From positions 48,459 through 112,458 of the forward strand of contig NZ_RXNS01000016.1 of assembly GCF_003966155.1 (NCBI RefSeq): a DNA stretch of 64,000 nucleotides. The letters are read 5' to 3'. The stretch's first letter is position 1, and each line of letters starts with the position of its first letter. The notes beneath the pieces were generated by a model, which did no database searches, was not told the origin of the DNA, and saw only the letters and a list, made by a program, of their open reading frames with translations. This stretch comes from Halomonas nitroreducens (GTDB lineage: Bacteria > Pseudomonadota > Gammaproteobacteria > Pseudomonadales > Halomonadaceae). Positions 33,567-45,585 of the stretch are shown in pieces. Made by a program: the position numbers and the translations under genes.

Positions 33567-33907
33567 CCAACGTCACGAACTTCGGACGCAGCGGTCTGTC
33601 CGACTGGCTTGTCCAGCGCGTCTCGGCCATCATTCTGGCCCTCTACTCTCTCTTTATTGTCGGCTACCTGCTGCTGCATCCGGGCCTGGATTACATGACC
33701 TGGAACGGGCTCTTCGCCCAGACATGGATGCGTATCTTCTCGCTGCTGGCCTTCGTGTCCCTGGCCGCCCACGCCTGGGTCGGGCTGTGGACCGTGACCA
33801 CCGACTATCTCAAGCCGACCGGCATTCGTATTGCGACCCAGACCGTCATCATCCTGGCCATCTTCGTGTTCCTGGTCTGGGGCATCCAAGTTCTGTGGGG
33901 AGCCTGA
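33560..33907 (+). CDS. sdhD: Succinate dehydrogenase hydrophobic anchor subunit
   Basis: This 115-residue second membrane subunit has three helices at about 20-42, 55-75 and 88-112. GLSDWLVQRVSAIILALYSL is the typical opening and contains the quinone-site arginine. The histidine in SLAAHAWVGLWTVTTDYLKP is the likely heme b ligand. It overlaps sdhC by seven bases and ends three bases before sdhA, so the four subunits are translated in series. Confidence 0.95.
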   Translation: MVTNVTNFGRSGLSDWLVQRVSAIILALYSLFIVGYLLLHPGLDYMTWNGLFAQTWMRIFSLLAFVSLAAHAWVGLWTVTTDYLKPTGIRIATQTVIILAIFVFLVWGIQVLWGA

Positions 33908-33910
33908 TCC

Positions 33911-35683
33911 ATGTCCAACCTGCGTAGCCTGACCTTCGACGCCATCATCATCGGCGGTGGCGGTGCCGGCCTGCGGGCCGCCCTCGAGCTGGCCAAGTCC
34001 GGCAAGAAGACTGCCGTGCTGTCCAAGGTCTTCCCGACCCGCTCGCACACCGTGTCCGCCCAGGGCGGCATCACCTGTGCCATCGCCTCCGCCGACCCCA
34101 ACGACGACTGGCGCTGGCACATGTACGACACCGTCAAGGGCGGGGACTACATCGCCGACCAGGACGCCGCCGAATACATGTGCTCCGAGGGCCCCAAGGC
34201 GGTCTTCGAGCTGGAGCACATGGGCCTGCCGTTCTCCCGCTTCGACAACGGTCGCATCTACCAGCGCCCGTTCGGCGGCCAGTCCAAGAACTTCGGTGAG
34301 GGAGGGCAGGCCGCCCGCACCTGCGCCGCCGCCGACCGGACCGGCCATGCGCTGCTGCACACCCTTTACCAGAACAACCTGAAGAACAATACCACCTTCC
34401 TCAACGAGTGGTACGCCGTCGACCTGGTCAAAAACGCCAACGGCGATGTGGTGGGTTGCATCGCCATGGACATCGAGACCGGCGACGTGGTTCACGTCAA
34501 GTCCAAGGCCACCGTCCTGGCCACCGGCGGCTCCGGCCGGATCTACGCCTCCACCACCAACGCCCTGATCAACACCGGGGACGGCATCGGCATGGCGCTG
34601 CGCGCCGGTTTCCCGATGCAGGACATGGAAATGTGGCAGTTCCACCCGACCGGCATCTACGGCGCGGGCACCCTGGTGACCGAGGGCTGCCGCGGCGAGG
34701 GCGGCTACCTGATCAACAAGGACGGCGAGCGTTTCATGGAGCGCTATGCGCCCAACGCCAAGGACCTGGCCGGCCGTGACGTGGTCGCCCGCTCCATGGT
34801 CATGGAGATCCTCGAGGGCCGTGGTTGCGGCGAGAAGGGCGACCACGTCTACCTCAAGCTGGACCATCTGGGCGAGGAAGTCCTCGGCAAGCGCCTGCCG
34901 GGCATCGTCGAGCTGTCCAAGACCTTTGCCCACGTGGATCCGGCCAAGGAGCCGATCCCGGTGGTGCCGACCTGCCACTACATGATGGGTGGCGTGCCCA
35001 CCAACGTGCACGGGCAGGCGATCATGCAAGACGCCGAGGGCAACGACAAGATCATCAACGGCCTGTTCGCCTGCGGCGAGGCGGCCTGTGTCTCGGTGCA
35101 CGGTGCCAATCGCCTGGGCGGCAACTCGTTGCTCGACCTGGTGGTCTTCGGCCGTGCCGCCGGCATGTTCATCGAGAGCGCCCTCAACGAGGGCATCGAG
35201 TACCTCGAGGCCAGCGAGTCCGACGTCGAGTCGGCCATGAAGCGCATGAACCGCTGGAACGAATCCGAGAGTGGCGAGACCGTGCCCGAGCTCAAGCGCG
35301 ATCTGCAGGACATCATGCAGAACGCCTTCGGCGTCTTCCGTCAGGAAGACAACATGCAGAAGGGCGTCAAGCAGCTGGCAGAGCTCCGTGAGCGCATCAA
35401 CAATGCCTACCTGCCGGACAAGTCGAACACCTTCAACACCGCCCGGGTGGAGGCACTGGAGCTCGACAATCTGATGGAGGTTGCCGAGGCCACCGCCGTT
35501 GCTGCCCTGGAGCGCAAGGAAAGTCGTGGCGCCCATTCCCGCTACGATTACCCGGATCGCGACGACGTCAACTGGCTGAAGCACTCGATGTACTTCCCGG
35601 CCGAGAAGCGACTGGGACAGCGCGAGGTCAACTTCGCGCCCAAGACCGTCGACATGTTCGAGCCGAAAGTCCGCACTTACTGA
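33911..35683 (+). CDS. sdhA: Succinate dehydrogenase flavoprotein subunit
   Basis: This 590-residue subunit oxidises succinate to fumarate. The FAD-binding [13 protein letters not shown] motif is near residue 16, and [16 protein letters not shown] holds the histidine that carries covalent FAD. Active-site segments include [22 protein letters not shown] and the catalytic arginine region [31 protein letters not shown] is conserved. Length matches E. coli SdhA (588). Confidence 0.99.
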   Translation: MSNLRSLTFDAIIIGGGGAGLRAALELAKSGKKTAVLSKVFPTRSHTVSAQGGITCAIASADPNDDWRWHMYDTVKGGDYIADQDAAEYMCSEGPKAVFELEHMGLPFSRFDNGRIYQRPFGGQSKNFGEGGQAARTCAAADRTGHALLHTLYQNNLKNNTTFLNEWYAVDLVKNANGDVVGCIAMDIETGDVVHVKSKATVLATGGSGRIYASTTNALINTGDGIGMALRAGFPMQDMEMWQFHPTGIYGAGTLVTEGCRGEGGYLINKDGERFMERYAPNAKDLAGRDVVARSMVMEILEGRGCGEKGDHVYLKLDHLGEEVLGKRLPGIVELSKTFAHVDPAKEPIPVVPTCHYMMGGVPTNVHGQAIMQDAEGNDKIINGLFACGEAACVSVHGANRLGGNSLLDLVVFGRAAGMFIESALNEGIEYLEASESDVESAMKRMNRWNESESGETVPELKRDLQDIMQNAFGVFRQEDNMQKGVKQLAELRERINNAYLPDKSNTFNTARVEALELDNLMEVAEATAVAALERKESRGAHSRYDYPDRDDVNWLKHSMYFPAEKRLGQREVNFAPKTVDMFEPKVRTY

Positions 35684-35695
35684 GGGGGAGTCACG

Positions 35696-36406
35696 ATGTC
35701 CAAGCTTCAGGTATCCCTGTACCGCTACAACCCGGAAACGGACTCCGCCCCCTACATGGAGGAGTTCCAGGTCGACACCCAGGGTCGCGACCTGATGGTG
35801 CTGGATGTGCTGCATCTGGTGAAGGAACAGGACAACGGCCTGGCCTATCGTCGCAGCTGCCGCGAGGGCGTTTGCGGTTCCGACGGCATGAACATGAACG
35901 GCAAGAACGGCCTGGCCTGCATCACGCCGCTGTCCGAGGTGGTCAAGAAGGGCAAGCTCACGCTGCGTCCGCTGCCCGGCCTGCCGGTGATCCGTGACCT
36001 GGTGGTCGACATGGGGCTGTTCTACAAGCAGTACGAGCGCATCCAGCCGTACCTGCAGAACGACCAGCCGGCGCCGGCCATCGAGCGCCTGCAGTCGCCG
36101 GAGGAGCGCGACAAGCTCGACGGTCTCTACGAGTGCATCCTGTGCGCCTGCTGTTCGACCGCCTGCCCGTCGTTCTGGTGGAACCCGGACAAGTTCGTTG
36201 GCCCGGCCGGCCTGCTGCAGGCCTATCGCTTCCTGGCTGACTCCCGGGACGAGGCCACTCGCGAGCGCCTGGCCGAGCTCGAAGATCCGTTCTCCGTATT
36301 CCGCTGCCGGGGCATCATGAACTGCGTGGCCGTATGCCCCAAGGGTCTCAACCCGACACGTGCGATCGGCAAGATCCGCGAGATGCTGCTGGCGAATGCC
36401 ACTTAA
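35696..36406 (+). CDS. sdhB: Succinate dehydrogenase iron-sulfur subunit
   Basis: This 236-residue subunit passes electrons from FAD to quinone. The [2Fe-2S] ligands are in SCREGVCGSDGMNMNGKNGLAC, and the [4Fe-4S] and [3Fe-4S] clusters bind through CILCACCSTACPSFWWN and CRGIMNCVAVCPKGLNP. GGGGGAG precedes the start twelve bases after sdhA. The gap to sucA (216 bp) contains a perfect 12-base inverted repeat. Confidence 0.99.
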   Translation: MSKLQVSLYRYNPETDSAPYMEEFQVDTQGRDLMVLDVLHLVKEQDNGLAYRRSCREGVCGSDGMNMNGKNGLACITPLSEVVKKGKLTLRPLPGLPVIRDLVVDMGLFYKQYERIQPYLQNDQPAPAIERLQSPEERDKLDGLYECILCACCSTACPSFWWNPDKFVGPAGLLQAYRFLADSRDEATRERLAELEDPFSVFRCRGIMNCVAVCPKGLNPTRAIGKIREMLLANAT

Positions 36407-36487
36407 ATCGTGGCCGTCGGCTTGTTATCATACGCACCGGCCCTGAGCTGCGGCACGTGGTCGCAGCCTTGACCCGGTGTGTCGTCG

Positions 36488-36516
36488 AAGAGCCGGTGCC
36501 TTGTGCACCGGCTCTT
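36488..36516 (+). terminator. Perfect 12-bp hairpin between sdhB and sucA
   Basis: AAGAGCCGGTGC (36488-36499) and GCACCGGCTCTT (36505-36516) flank a five-base loop. There is no U-tract, so it may be an attenuator or an RNA processing/stability element that sets sdh against suc expression. Confidence 0.6.
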
Positions 36517-36622
36517 GACCATCGAATGAAAGGTGTCCGGCCTCGGCAGGCCACCCCCGATGTCGCCACGGGTGAGCCGTGGCGACGCCGATACCACCCC
36601 ATCAGTGCAGGGTGACCGAGAA

Positions 36623-39457
36623 ATGCAACAAGGCATAATGGAGTTGATGTGGCGCTCCTCCCACGTCAGTGGCAGTAATGTCCACTATGTGGAAGCGCTC
36701 TACGAGCAGTACCTCGATGACCCCTCCGCCGTTCCCGACGAATGGCGCCAGTACTTCGACCAACTGCCGAGACCTGACGGCAGCGCCACCAGCGACGTTC
36801 CGCTTGCCCCGACCCGAGAAGAGTTCTATCAGCTAGGCCGTCAGCGCCGCACCGCCCAGACCGCCGCCGCCTCCGAGAGCGACGCGAGCCGCAAGCAGGT
36901 CAAGGTGCTGCAGCTGATCAACGCCTACCGCTTCCGCGGGCACCAGAAGGCCAACATCGATCCCCTCGATCTGCGCAGCCCGACCCCGGTGCCCGACCTC
37001 GACCTGTCCTTCCATCAGCTCTCCAAGGCCGACCTGGACACCGAGTTCCAGACCGGTTCCTTCTTTCTCGGCGTGGACAAGGCGCCGCTGAAGGAGATCG
37101 TCGAGGCGCTGGAGCAGACCTATTGCCGAAGCATCGGCTGCGAGATCATGCATATCGTCGACACCGAGGAGAAACGCTGGCTGCAGCAGCGTTTCGAGTC
37201 GGTGCGCTCGGCACCAAGGTTCAGCGATGACGTGCGCAAGCACGTACTGGAGCGCCTGAGCGCCGCAGAGGGTCTGGAGAGCTACCTGGCCTCCAAGTAC
37301 CCTGGCACCAAGCGCTTTGGCCTGGAAGGCGGTGAGTCCTTCATTCCCATGATGGACGAGTTGATCCAGCGCGCCGGTGGCTACGGCACCAAGGAAGTGG
37401 TGATCGGCATGGCCCACCGCGGGCGTCTCAATGTGCTGGTCAACATCCTCGGCAAGAACCCCTCCGAACTGATCGACGAGTTCGACGGCAAGAAGGTGGT
37501 CGAGCGAGGCTCCGGTGACGTCAAGTACCACCAGGGGTTCAGCTCGAACGTCATGACACCGGGGGGCGAGGTCCACCTGGCGCTGTCGTTCAACCCCTCC
37601 CATCTGGAGATCGTCGCGCCGGTGGTGGAGGGCTCGGTACGGGCCCGCCAGGATCGCCGCAACGACCATGAAGGTGGCAAGGTGCTGCCGATCAACGTGC
37701 ACGGTGACGCGGCCTTCGCCGGCCAGGGCGTGGTCATGGAGACCTTCCAGATGTCCCAGACCCGCGCCTACCGCACCGGCGGTACGGTGCATATCGTGAT
37801 CAACAACCAGGTGGGTTTCACCACCTCGCACCCGCTGGACTCGCGTTCCACCGAGTACTGCACCGATATCGCCAAGATGGTCCAGGCGCCGATCTTCCAC
37901 GTCAATGGCGACGATCCCGATGCCGTGCTGCATGCCACCCAGGTGGCGCTGGACTATCGTCAGCAGTTCAAGAAGGACGTGGTCATCGATCTGGTCTGCT
38001 ATCGCCGCCGCGGTCACAACGAGGCGGACGAGCCCTCCGGCACCCAGCCGATGATGTACGGCAAGATCAAGGCCCACCCGTCCTCGCGGACCCGCTACGT
38101 CGAGCGCCTGGTCAAGCAGGGGCTGCTCAGCGACGACGATGCCAAGGCCATGATGGAGAAGTACCGGGACGATCTGGTGGCCGGCAACCACGTCGCCAAT
38201 GCCCTGGTGCAGAAGCCCAATACGGCGCTGTTCGTCAACTGGAAGCCCTACCTGGGCCACGAGTGGTCTGGCCACACCGATACCAGTTTCGACCTCAAGC
38301 GCCTGCAGCACCTGGCAGCGCGGATGTGCGAGATCCCCGACGGCATCGCTGTCCAGCGCCAGGTGGCCAAGATCTATGATGATCGCCGCAAGATGCAGGC
38401 CGGCGGCATGGCCGCCAACTGGGGGTTCGCCGAGACCCTGGCCTATGCCACCCTGCTCGACCAGGGCCATCCGGTACGCCTGACCGGCCAGGACGTGGGT
38501 CGCGGTACCTTCTCGCATCGCCACGCCGTCGTGCACAACCAGAAGGACGGCACTACCTACGTGCCGCTCCAGCACCTGGCCGATGGCCAGCCACGCTTCA
38601 CCATCCACGACTCCTTCCTGTCGGAAGAGGCGGTGCTGGCCTTCGAGTACGGCTACTCGACCACGGCCCCCAACGATCTGGTGATCTGGGAAGCCCAGTT
38701 CGGTGACTTCTTCAACGGCGCCCAGGTGGTGGTCGACCAGTTCATCTCCTCGGGCGAGACCAAGTGGGAGCGGCTGTGCGGTCTGACCATGCTGCTGCCC
38801 CATGGCTACGAGGGACAGGGCCCCGAGCACTCCTCGGCGCGCCTCGAGCGCTTCCTGCAGCTGTGTGCCGAGCACAACATGCAAGTCTGCGTGCCGACCA
38901 CCCCGGCCCAGATCTTCCATCTGCTGCGTCGCCAGGTGATCCGCAAGCTGAGAAAGCCCCTGGTGGTGATGTCGCCCAAGAGCCTGCTGCGCCACAAGGA
39001 GGCCACGTCCAGCCTGGACGAACTGGCCAACGGCACCTTCCAGATGGTCATCCCCGACCAGGGCGAGCGCGAGGCGGCGCAGGTCGAGCGCATCGTCCTG
39101 TGTGCCGGCAAGGTCTACTACGACCTGGCCAACTGGCGCGAGGAGAACGCTCGGGACGACGTGGCCATCCTGCGCCTCGAGCAGCTCTACCCCTTCCCCG
39201 AAGAAGAGCTCTTCGAGGCGATCCAGCACTACACCAATGTCACCGACGTGGTGTGGTGCCAGGAGGAGCCGCTCAACCAGGGGGCCTGGTATCCCAGCCA
39301 GCACCACATGCGGAGCGTCGCCGAACGCCTCAAGGCGGGCCTGGGCGGCAAGCTCAAGTTTGCCGGCCGGCCGGCCTCGGCAGCCCCCGCGGCGGGCTAC
39401 ATGTCCGTGCATACCGAACAGCAGCGCCAGCTGGTGGAAGACGCCTTCAACCTCTAA
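36623..39457 (+). CDS. sucA: 2-oxoglutarate dehydrogenase E1 component
   Basis: This 944-residue thiamine-diphosphate enzyme decarboxylates 2-oxoglutarate and passes the succinyl group to the E2 lipoyl arm. The N-terminal LMWRSSHVSGSNVHYVEALYEQYL is typical of gammaproteobacterial E1o. Core motifs include GMAHRGRLNVLVN, SLSFNPSHLEIVAPVVEG, the ThDP-binding HGDAAFAGQGVVMET and INNQVGFTTS, and the E1o-specific DVGRGTFSHRHAVVHNQ. ATG 36623 aligns with the pseudomonad start (MQ..MQxMW). The ribosome site is weak, and ATG 36638 is an alternative. Confidence 0.97.
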   Translation: MQQGIMELMWRSSHVSGSNVHYVEALYEQYLDDPSAVPDEWRQYFDQLPRPDGSATSDVPLAPTREEFYQLGRQRRTAQTAAASESDASRKQVKVLQLINAYRFRGHQKANIDPLDLRSPTPVPDLDLSFHQLSKADLDTEFQTGSFFLGVDKAPLKEIVEALEQTYCRSIGCEIMHIVDTEEKRWLQQRFESVRSAPRFSDDVRKHVLERLSAAEGLESYLASKYPGTKRFGLEGGESFIPMMDELIQRAGGYGTKEVVIGMAHRGRLNVLVNILGKNPSELIDEFDGKKVVERGSGDVKYHQGFSSNVMTPGGEVHLALSFNPSHLEIVAPVVEGSVRARQDRRNDHEGGKVLPINVHGDAAFAGQGVVMETFQMSQTRAYRTGGTVHIVINNQVGFTTSHPLDSRSTEYCTDIAKMVQAPIFHVNGDDPDAVLHATQVALDYRQQFKKDVVIDLVCYRRRGHNEADEPSGTQPMMYGKIKAHPSSRTRYVERLVKQGLLSDDDAKAMMEKYRDDLVAGNHVANALVQKPNTALFVNWKPYLGHEWSGHTDTSFDLKRLQHLAARMCEIPDGIAVQRQVAKIYDDRRKMQAGGMAANWGFAETLAYATLLDQGHPVRLTGQDVGRGTFSHRHAVVHNQKDGTTYVPLQHLADGQPRFTIHDSFLSEEAVLAFEYGYSTTAPNDLVIWEAQFGDFFNGAQVVVDQFISSGETKWERLCGLTMLLPHGYEGQGPEHSSARLERFLQLCAEHNMQVCVPTTPAQIFHLLRRQVIRKLRKPLVVMSPKSLLRHKEATSSLDELANGTFQMVIPDQGEREAAQVERIVLCAGKVYYDLANWREENARDDVAILRLEQLYPFPEEELFEAIQHYTNVTDVVWCQEEPLNQGAWYPSQHHMRSVAERLKAGLGGKLKFAGRPASAAPAAGYMSVHTEQQRQLVEDAFNL

Positions 39458-39499
39458 GGCAGCCCACCGGGACGAGAGAGAACACACAAGGGAAACGAC

Positions 39500-41059
39500 A
39501 TGGCTACCGAGATCAAGGCACCCACCTTTCCGGAATCCGTTGCCGAAGGCAGCGTGGCCGCCTGGCACAAGAAGCCGGGCGACAGCGTCGAGCGTGACGA
39601 GCTGATCGTCGAGATCGAGACCGACAAGGTGGTGCTCGAGGTCGTGGCACCCGAGGCCGGCACCCTCGCCGAGGTGCTGGTGGAGGAAGGCGATACCGTC
39701 GAGTCTGAGCAAGTGCTGGGCCGGATTGGCGAGGGCGCCGCAAGCGGCGGCGAGAGGGGCGGGGCCGAGGCCGCGTCCGAGGCGCCAGCCGAGGCCAAGG
39801 CACCGGCCGAGGCCAAGGCACCGGCCGGCGGCGGCAAGCAGCACGAGGTGAAGGCCCCGACCTTCCCCGAGTCCATCCAGGAAGGCACCGTGGCCAGCTG
39901 GAACAAGCAGGTCGGCGAGGCGGTCAAGCGCGACGAGGTACTGGCCGAGATCGAGACCGACAAGGTGGTGCTCGAGGTGGTGGCGCCGGCCGACGGCGCG
40001 CTCAGCGAGATCAAGGCCGAGGAGGGCAGCCAGGTGGAGTCCGAGGCCGTGCTCGCGCTGTTCACCGAGGGTGCCGGCGGTGCCGACGAGAGCGGCGGCG
40101 AGGACAAGGCGCCGGCGTCCGCCGACGATGGCGCCAGCGACGCGAAGGTCGGCGACAAGATCCTCGCCCCGGCAGCCCGCAAGCTGGTCGCCGAGCACGA
40201 CCTCGACGTCAGCAAGCTCGAGGGCACCGGCAAGGGCGGCCGCGTCCTCAAGGAAGACGTGCAGAAGGCCGTGAAGGATGGCTCCGCCAAGAAGGCGACC
40301 AAGCCGGCTGGCGGTGCGGTCCAGGCTGCCGCAGCCGCCGCCCCGGCCGTCGAGGGTGAGCGCCCCGAGAAGCGCGTGCCGATGAGCCGCCTGCGCCAGA
40401 CCATCGCCAAGCGCCTGGTCCAGGCCCAGCAGACGGCCGCCATGCTGACCACCTACAACGAGGTGGACATGGGTGCGGTCATGGACCTGCGCGCCCAGTA
40501 CAAGGACACCTTCCTCAAGGCCCACGACACCAAGCTCGGCTTCATGGGCTTCTTCGTCAAGGCGGCCTCCGAGGCCCTCAAGCGCTTCCCGGACGTCAAC
40601 GCCTCCATCGACGGCACCGACATCGTCTATCACGGCTACCAGGACATCGGGGTGGCCGTGTCCACGGATCGTGGCCTGGTCGTGCCGGTGCTGCGTGACA
40701 CCGACAGCATGAAGATCGCCGACGTCGAGAAGGGCATCGTCGATTTCGGCAAGCGCGCCCGTGACGGCAAGCTCGGCATCGACGAGATGCAGGGTGGCAC
40801 CTTCACCATCACCAACGGCGGTATCTTCGGCTCGCTGATGTCGACGCCGATCCTCAACCCGCCGCAGACCGCCATCCTGGGCATGCACAAGATCCAGGAG
40901 CGCCCCATGGCGGTGAACGGCCAGGTCGAGATCCGCCCGATGATGTACCTGGCGCTGTCATACGATCACCGCATGATCGACGGCAAGGACGCGGTGCAAT
41001 TCCTGGTGACCATCAAGGAACTGCTCGAGGATCCGGCGCGCCTGCTGCTGGACATCTGA
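39500..41059 (+). CDS. sucB: Dihydrolipoyllysine succinyltransferase (E2o) with two lipoyl domains
   Basis: This 519-residue core of the 2-oxoglutarate dehydrogenase complex has two lipoyl domains in tandem (about 3-76 and 114-188), each with [14 protein letters not shown] and its lipoylated lysine. They are joined by an Ala/Glu/Lys-rich linker with an [15 protein letters not shown] repeat. An E1/E3-binding domain follows near 217-252 ([33 protein letters not shown]), then the catalytic domain with [16 protein letters not shown] near the end. Most gammaproteobacterial E2o proteins, such as E. coli SucB (405 residues), have a single lipoyl domain. The clean reading through both makes an assembly error unlikely. 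Confidence 0.96.
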   Translation: MATEIKAPTFPESVAEGSVAAWHKKPGDSVERDELIVEIETDKVVLEVVAPEAGTLAEVLVEEGDTVESEQVLGRIGEGAASGGERGGAEAASEAPAEAKAPAEAKAPAGGGKQHEVKAPTFPESIQEGTVASWNKQVGEAVKRDEVLAEIETDKVVLEVVAPADGALSEIKAEEGSQVESEAVLALFTEGAGGADESGGEDKAPASADDGASDAKVGDKILAPAARKLVAEHDLDVSKLEGTGKGGRVLKEDVQKAVKDGSAKKATKPAGGAVQAAAAAAPAVEGERPEKRVPMSRLRQTIAKRLVQAQQTAAMLTTYNEVDMGAVMDLRAQYKDTFLKAHDTKLGFMGFFVKAASEALKRFPDVNASIDGTDIVYHGYQDIGVAVSTDRGLVVPVLRDTDSMKIADVEKGIVDFGKRARDGKLGIDEMQGGTFTITNGGIFGSLMSTPILNPPQTAILGMHKIQERPMAVNGQVEIRPMMYLALSYDHRMIDGKDAVQFLVTIKELLEDPARLLLDI

Positions 41060-42550
<1,491 letters not shown>

Positions 42551-42558
42551 GACAACAA

Positions 42559-42578
42559 GCGCCGCCCGAGGGCGGCGC
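42559..42578 (+). terminator. GC-rich hairpin between lpdA and sucC
   Basis: GCGCCGCCC (42559-42567) and GGGCGGCGC (42570-42578) form a nine-base-pair stem with a two-base loop. With no U-tract, it is more likely a partial terminator or stability element, since sucCD continue downstream. Confidence 0.6.
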
Positions 42579-42687
42579 ATCCCTTCCGGCCAAGTATCGG
42601 AAGGGGCCGGTGGTAGCCTGACCCTCGCGCCGCCCGGGCGCCGTCACGGCTACCGTTCGAGTCACATGCAACCAATGGCATGAATCG

Positions 42688-43854
42688 ATGAACCTTCACG
42701 AGTATCAGAGCAAACAGCTGTTTGCCGACTATGGTCTGCCGGTTTCCAAGGGCTTCGCTGTCGACACCCCCGAGGAAGCGGCGGAAGCCTGCAAGAAGAT
42801 CGGCGGCGAGATGTGGGTCGTCAAGGCCCAGGTGCATGCCGGGGGTCGCGGCAAGGCCGGCGGCGTCAAGCTGATCAAGAGCCCGGAGGAGGCCAAGGCC
42901 TTCGCCGAGCAGTGGCTGGGCAAGAACCTGGTGACCTTCCAGACCGACGAGCACGGTCAGCCGGTCGCCAAGATCCTGGTCGAGAACTGCACCGACATCG
43001 CCAACGAGCTCTACCTGGGGGCCGTGGTCGATCGCGCCACGCGCCGGGTGGTCTTCATGGCCTCCACCGAGGGCGGCGTGGAAATCGAGAAGGTCGCCGA
43101 GGAAACCCCCGAGAAGATTCTCAAGGCCGAGATCGACCCGCTGGTCGGCGCCCAGCCGTACCAGGCGCGTGAGCTGGCCTTTGCCCTGGGCCTGTCGGGC
43201 GACCAGGTCAAGCAGTTCACCAAGATCTTCCTGGGGCTGTCCAAGCTGTTCCACGACAAGGACCTGGCGCTGCTGGAAATCAACCCGCTGGTGATCACCG
43301 ACGAGGGCAACCTGCACTGCCTCGACGCCAAGATCAACCTGGACGGCAACGCCCTGTACCGTCACCCGGACCTGCAGGCCATGCGCGACCCCTCCCAGGA
43401 GGATTCCCGCGAGGCCGAGGCCGCGGCCTGGGACCTGAACTACGTGGCCCTGGACGGCAACATCGGCTGCATGGTCAACGGTGCTGGCCTGGCCATGGGC
43501 ACCATGGACATCATCAAGCTCAACGGCGGCCAGCCGGCCAACTTCCTCGACGTGGGGGGCGGCGCGACCAAGGAGCGGGTGGCCGAGGCGTTCAAGATCA
43601 TCCTCTCCGACGATTCCGTGAAGGCCGTGCTGGTCAACATCTTCGGCGGCATCGTGCGCTGCGACATGATCGCCGAGGGCATCATCGGTGCCGTCGAGCA
43701 GGTCGGTGTCAACGTGCCGGTGGTGGTGCGTCTCGAGGGTAATAACGCCGAGCTGGGTGCCGAGAAACTGGCCTCCAGCGGTCTGAACATCATCGCTGCC
43801 AAGAGCCTGACCGACGCGGCTCAGCAGGTCGTCAAGGCAGCGGAGGGCAAGTAA
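42688..43854 (+). CDS. sucC: Succinyl-CoA synthetase beta subunit (ADP-forming)
   Basis: This 388-residue subunit forms the nucleotide-binding half of succinyl-CoA synthetase, which makes ATP or GTP from succinyl-Co[20 protein letters not shown] is the classic start, followed by the ATP-grasp motifs ([29 protein letters not shown]) and the [14 protein letters not shown] segment that meets the alpha subunit. The length equals that of E. coli SucC (388). Its stop codon overlaps the sucD start by one base. Confidence 0.99.
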   Translation: MNLHEYQSKQLFADYGLPVSKGFAVDTPEEAAEACKKIGGEMWVVKAQVHAGGRGKAGGVKLIKSPEEAKAFAEQWLGKNLVTFQTDEHGQPVAKILVENCTDIANELYLGAVVDRATRRVVFMASTEGGVEIEKVAEETPEKILKAEIDPLVGAQPYQARELAFALGLSGDQVKQFTKIFLGLSKLFHDKDLALLEINPLVITDEGNLHCLDAKINLDGNALYRHPDLQAMRDPSQEDSREAEAAAWDLNYVALDGNIGCMVNGAGLAMGTMDIIKLNGGQPANFLDVGGGATKERVAEAFKIILSDDSVKAVLVNIFGGIVRCDMIAEGIIGAVEQVGVNVPVVVRLEGNNAELGAEKLASSGLNIIAAKSLTDAAQQVVKAAEGK

Positions 43855-44726
43855 TGAGCATCCTGATCGACAAGAACACCAAGGTCATCTGCCAGGGCTT
43901 CACTGGCGGCCAGGGGACCTTCCACTCCGAGCAGGCGATCGCCTATGGCACCCAGATGGTCGGCGGCGTGACCCCCGGCAAGGGTGGCCAGGAGCACCTG
44001 GGCCTGCCGGTGTTCAACACCGTCAAGGAAGCCGTGGCCGAGACCGGTGCCGAGGCCAGCGTGATCTACGTGCCGGCCCCGTTCTGCAAGGACTCGATCC
44101 TCGAGGCTGCCAACGCCGGCATCAAGCTGATCGTGTGCATCACCGAGGGCATCCCGACGCTGGACATGCTCGATGTCAAGGTGAAGTGTGACGAGCTGGG
44201 CGTGCGCCTGATCGGCCCGAACTGCCCCGGCGTGATCACCCCGGGCGAGAGCAAGATCGGCATCATGCCGGGCCACATCCACAAGCCCGGCAAGGTCGGC
44301 ATTGTCTCCCGCTCCGGCACCCTGACCTACGAGGCGGTCAAGCAGACCACCGACCACGGCTTCGGCCAGTCCACCTGCGTGGGTATCGGCGGTGACCCGA
44401 TCCCGGGCTCCACCTTCATCGACATCCTCGAGCAGTTCGAGAAGGATCCGGCGACCGAGGCGATCGTGATGATCGGCGAGATCGGCGGTACTGCCGAGGA
44501 AGAGGCCGCGGCCTACATCAAGGAGCATGTCTCCAAGCCGGTCGTGTCCTACATCGCCGGCGTGACCGCCCCTCCCGGCAAGCGCATGGGCCATGCCGGT
44601 GCCATCATTGCCGGTGGCAAGGGCACCGCGGACGAGAAGTTCGGTGCCCTGGAGGCGGCGGGTGTCAAGACCGTGCGTTCGCTGGCCGAGATCGGCGACG
44701 CCCTGAAGGTGGCCGCCGGCTGGTAA
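43854..44726 (+). CDS. sucD: Succinyl-CoA synthetase alpha subunit
   Basis: This 290-residue subunit binds CoA and carries the phosphohistidine. The CoA-binding part includes [19 protein letters not shown], and the active-site histidine is in [39 protein letters not shown] and [15 protein letters not shown] are conserved. The length is that of the family (E. coli 289). It is the last gene of the TCA cluster and is followed by a strong terminator. Confidence 0.99.
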   Translation: MSILIDKNTKVICQGFTGGQGTFHSEQAIAYGTQMVGGVTPGKGGQEHLGLPVFNTVKEAVAETGAEASVIYVPAPFCKDSILEAANAGIKLIVCITEGIPTLDMLDVKVKCDELGVRLIGPNCPGVITPGESKIGIMPGHIHKPGKVGIVSRSGTLTYEAVKQTTDHGFGQSTCVGIGGDPIPGSTFIDILEQFEKDPATEAIVMIGEIGGTAEEEAAAYIKEHVSKPVVSYIAGVTAPPGKRMGHAGAIIAGGKGTADEKFGALEAAGVKTVRSLAEIGDALKVAAGW

Positions 44727-44750
44727 GCCGCGCCAGCTTGCAGGAGTGAG

Positions 44751-44776
44751 AAAAGGGCACCCGAGGGTGCCCTTTT
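44751..44776. terminator. Bidirectional terminator between sucD and siaD
   Basis: AAAAGGGCACCC (44751-44762) and GGGTGCCCTTTT (44765-44776) form a symmetric hairpin with A- and T-rich flanks. It can stop sucD transcripts on the plus strand and siaD transcripts on the minus strand. Confidence 0.9.
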
Positions 44777-44796
44777 GCGTGCCCGCACGGAGTCAC

Positions 44797-45585
44797 TCAG
44801 CCGGCGCAGCGCCAGCGGTCGCGGCCCTCGCGCTTGGCCTCGAGCAGGGCCTCGTCGGCGCGCTGGATGGTCGTGGCAATGTCGTCGTCGAGGCGATGCT
44901 GGGCCACGCCGATGCTGGCGGTGAGGCGCAGCCGCTCGCCCTCGAAGGTGACGCTCAGGGCGCGGAGTCGCTCGCACAGCCGAGCCACCATGGGCTCTGC
45001 CTGGTTCAGCAGGGTGGCTGGCAGCACCACCAGGAATTCCTCGCCGCCCCAGCGGGCGCAGTGGTCCGCCGCCCGCAGTTCGCTGCCCAGAGCCTTGGCC
45101 AGGGCGACCAGAAGACGGTCGCCGGCCGCATGGCCGTGGTGGTCATTGACGCGCTTGAAGTGGTCGATGTCGATCATGGCGAGGGTAAACGGGCGCCCAT
45201 GACGGTGCGCGTCCACTGCCAGGCGCTGGAGCTGCTCGTCGAGCAGACGACGGTTGGCGAGGCCGGTCAGGGGGTCCAGGGTCGCGGCATCCACCAGGGC
45301 GGCGTTGCGCTCGCGCAGCAGCGCCTGGTAGCGGTCGGCAATGCGCGACAGCTTGCGCTGGCGCTTGAGCTGGCGCTGCAGCTGGTGGCGCGTCGCATGG
45401 AGGTCCTCGTGGGCGGTCTGCTGGAAGCCGTCGGCAATGCTGATCAGCCGCTCGAGGCGCTCGCGCTGTTCCAGGTGATGCGCATAGAGCTGGCTCAAGG
45501 CTTCGTGCAGTGGATGCCCCCGGTAGGCAGCGCTGTCGATCAGCGCCGCCACCCGGTCGAGGAGCGCCTGGTCCTGGGGCGTCAC
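44797..45585 (-). CDS. siaD: Diguanylate cyclase SiaD
   Basis: This 262-residue cytoplasmic enzyme makes cyclic di-GMP. An N-terminal helical region (about 1-95, heptads such as HATRHQLQRQLKRQRKLSRIADRYQALLRER) is followed by a GGDEF domain (DPLTGLANRRLLDEQL opening, active-site GGEEF). The inhibitory I-site RxxD is present as RAAD five residues before GGEEF. In P. aeruginosa SiaD is activated by unphosphorylated SiaC binding its N-terminal stalk. Its start overlaps the siaC stop by four bases. Identification rests on the full siaABCD gene order. Confidence 0.93.
   Translation of the reverse strand: MTPQDQALLDRVAALIDSAAYRGHPLHEALSQLYAHHLEQRERLERLISIADGFQQTAHEDLHATRHQLQRQLKRQRKLSRIADRYQALLRERNAALVDAATLDPLTGLANRRLLDEQLQRLAVDAHRHGRPFTLAMIDIDHFKRVNDHHGHAAGDRLLVALAKALGSELRAADHCARWGGEEFLVVLPATLLNQAEPMVARLCERLRALSVTFEGERLRLTASIGVAQHRLDDDIATTIQRADEALLEAKREGRDRWRCAG

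Noticed and set aside
36833..40888. A 1351-codon open frame on the minus strand opposite sucA and sucB
   Set aside because: Same effect: it runs antisense across two well-conserved genes and has no recognisable domain.
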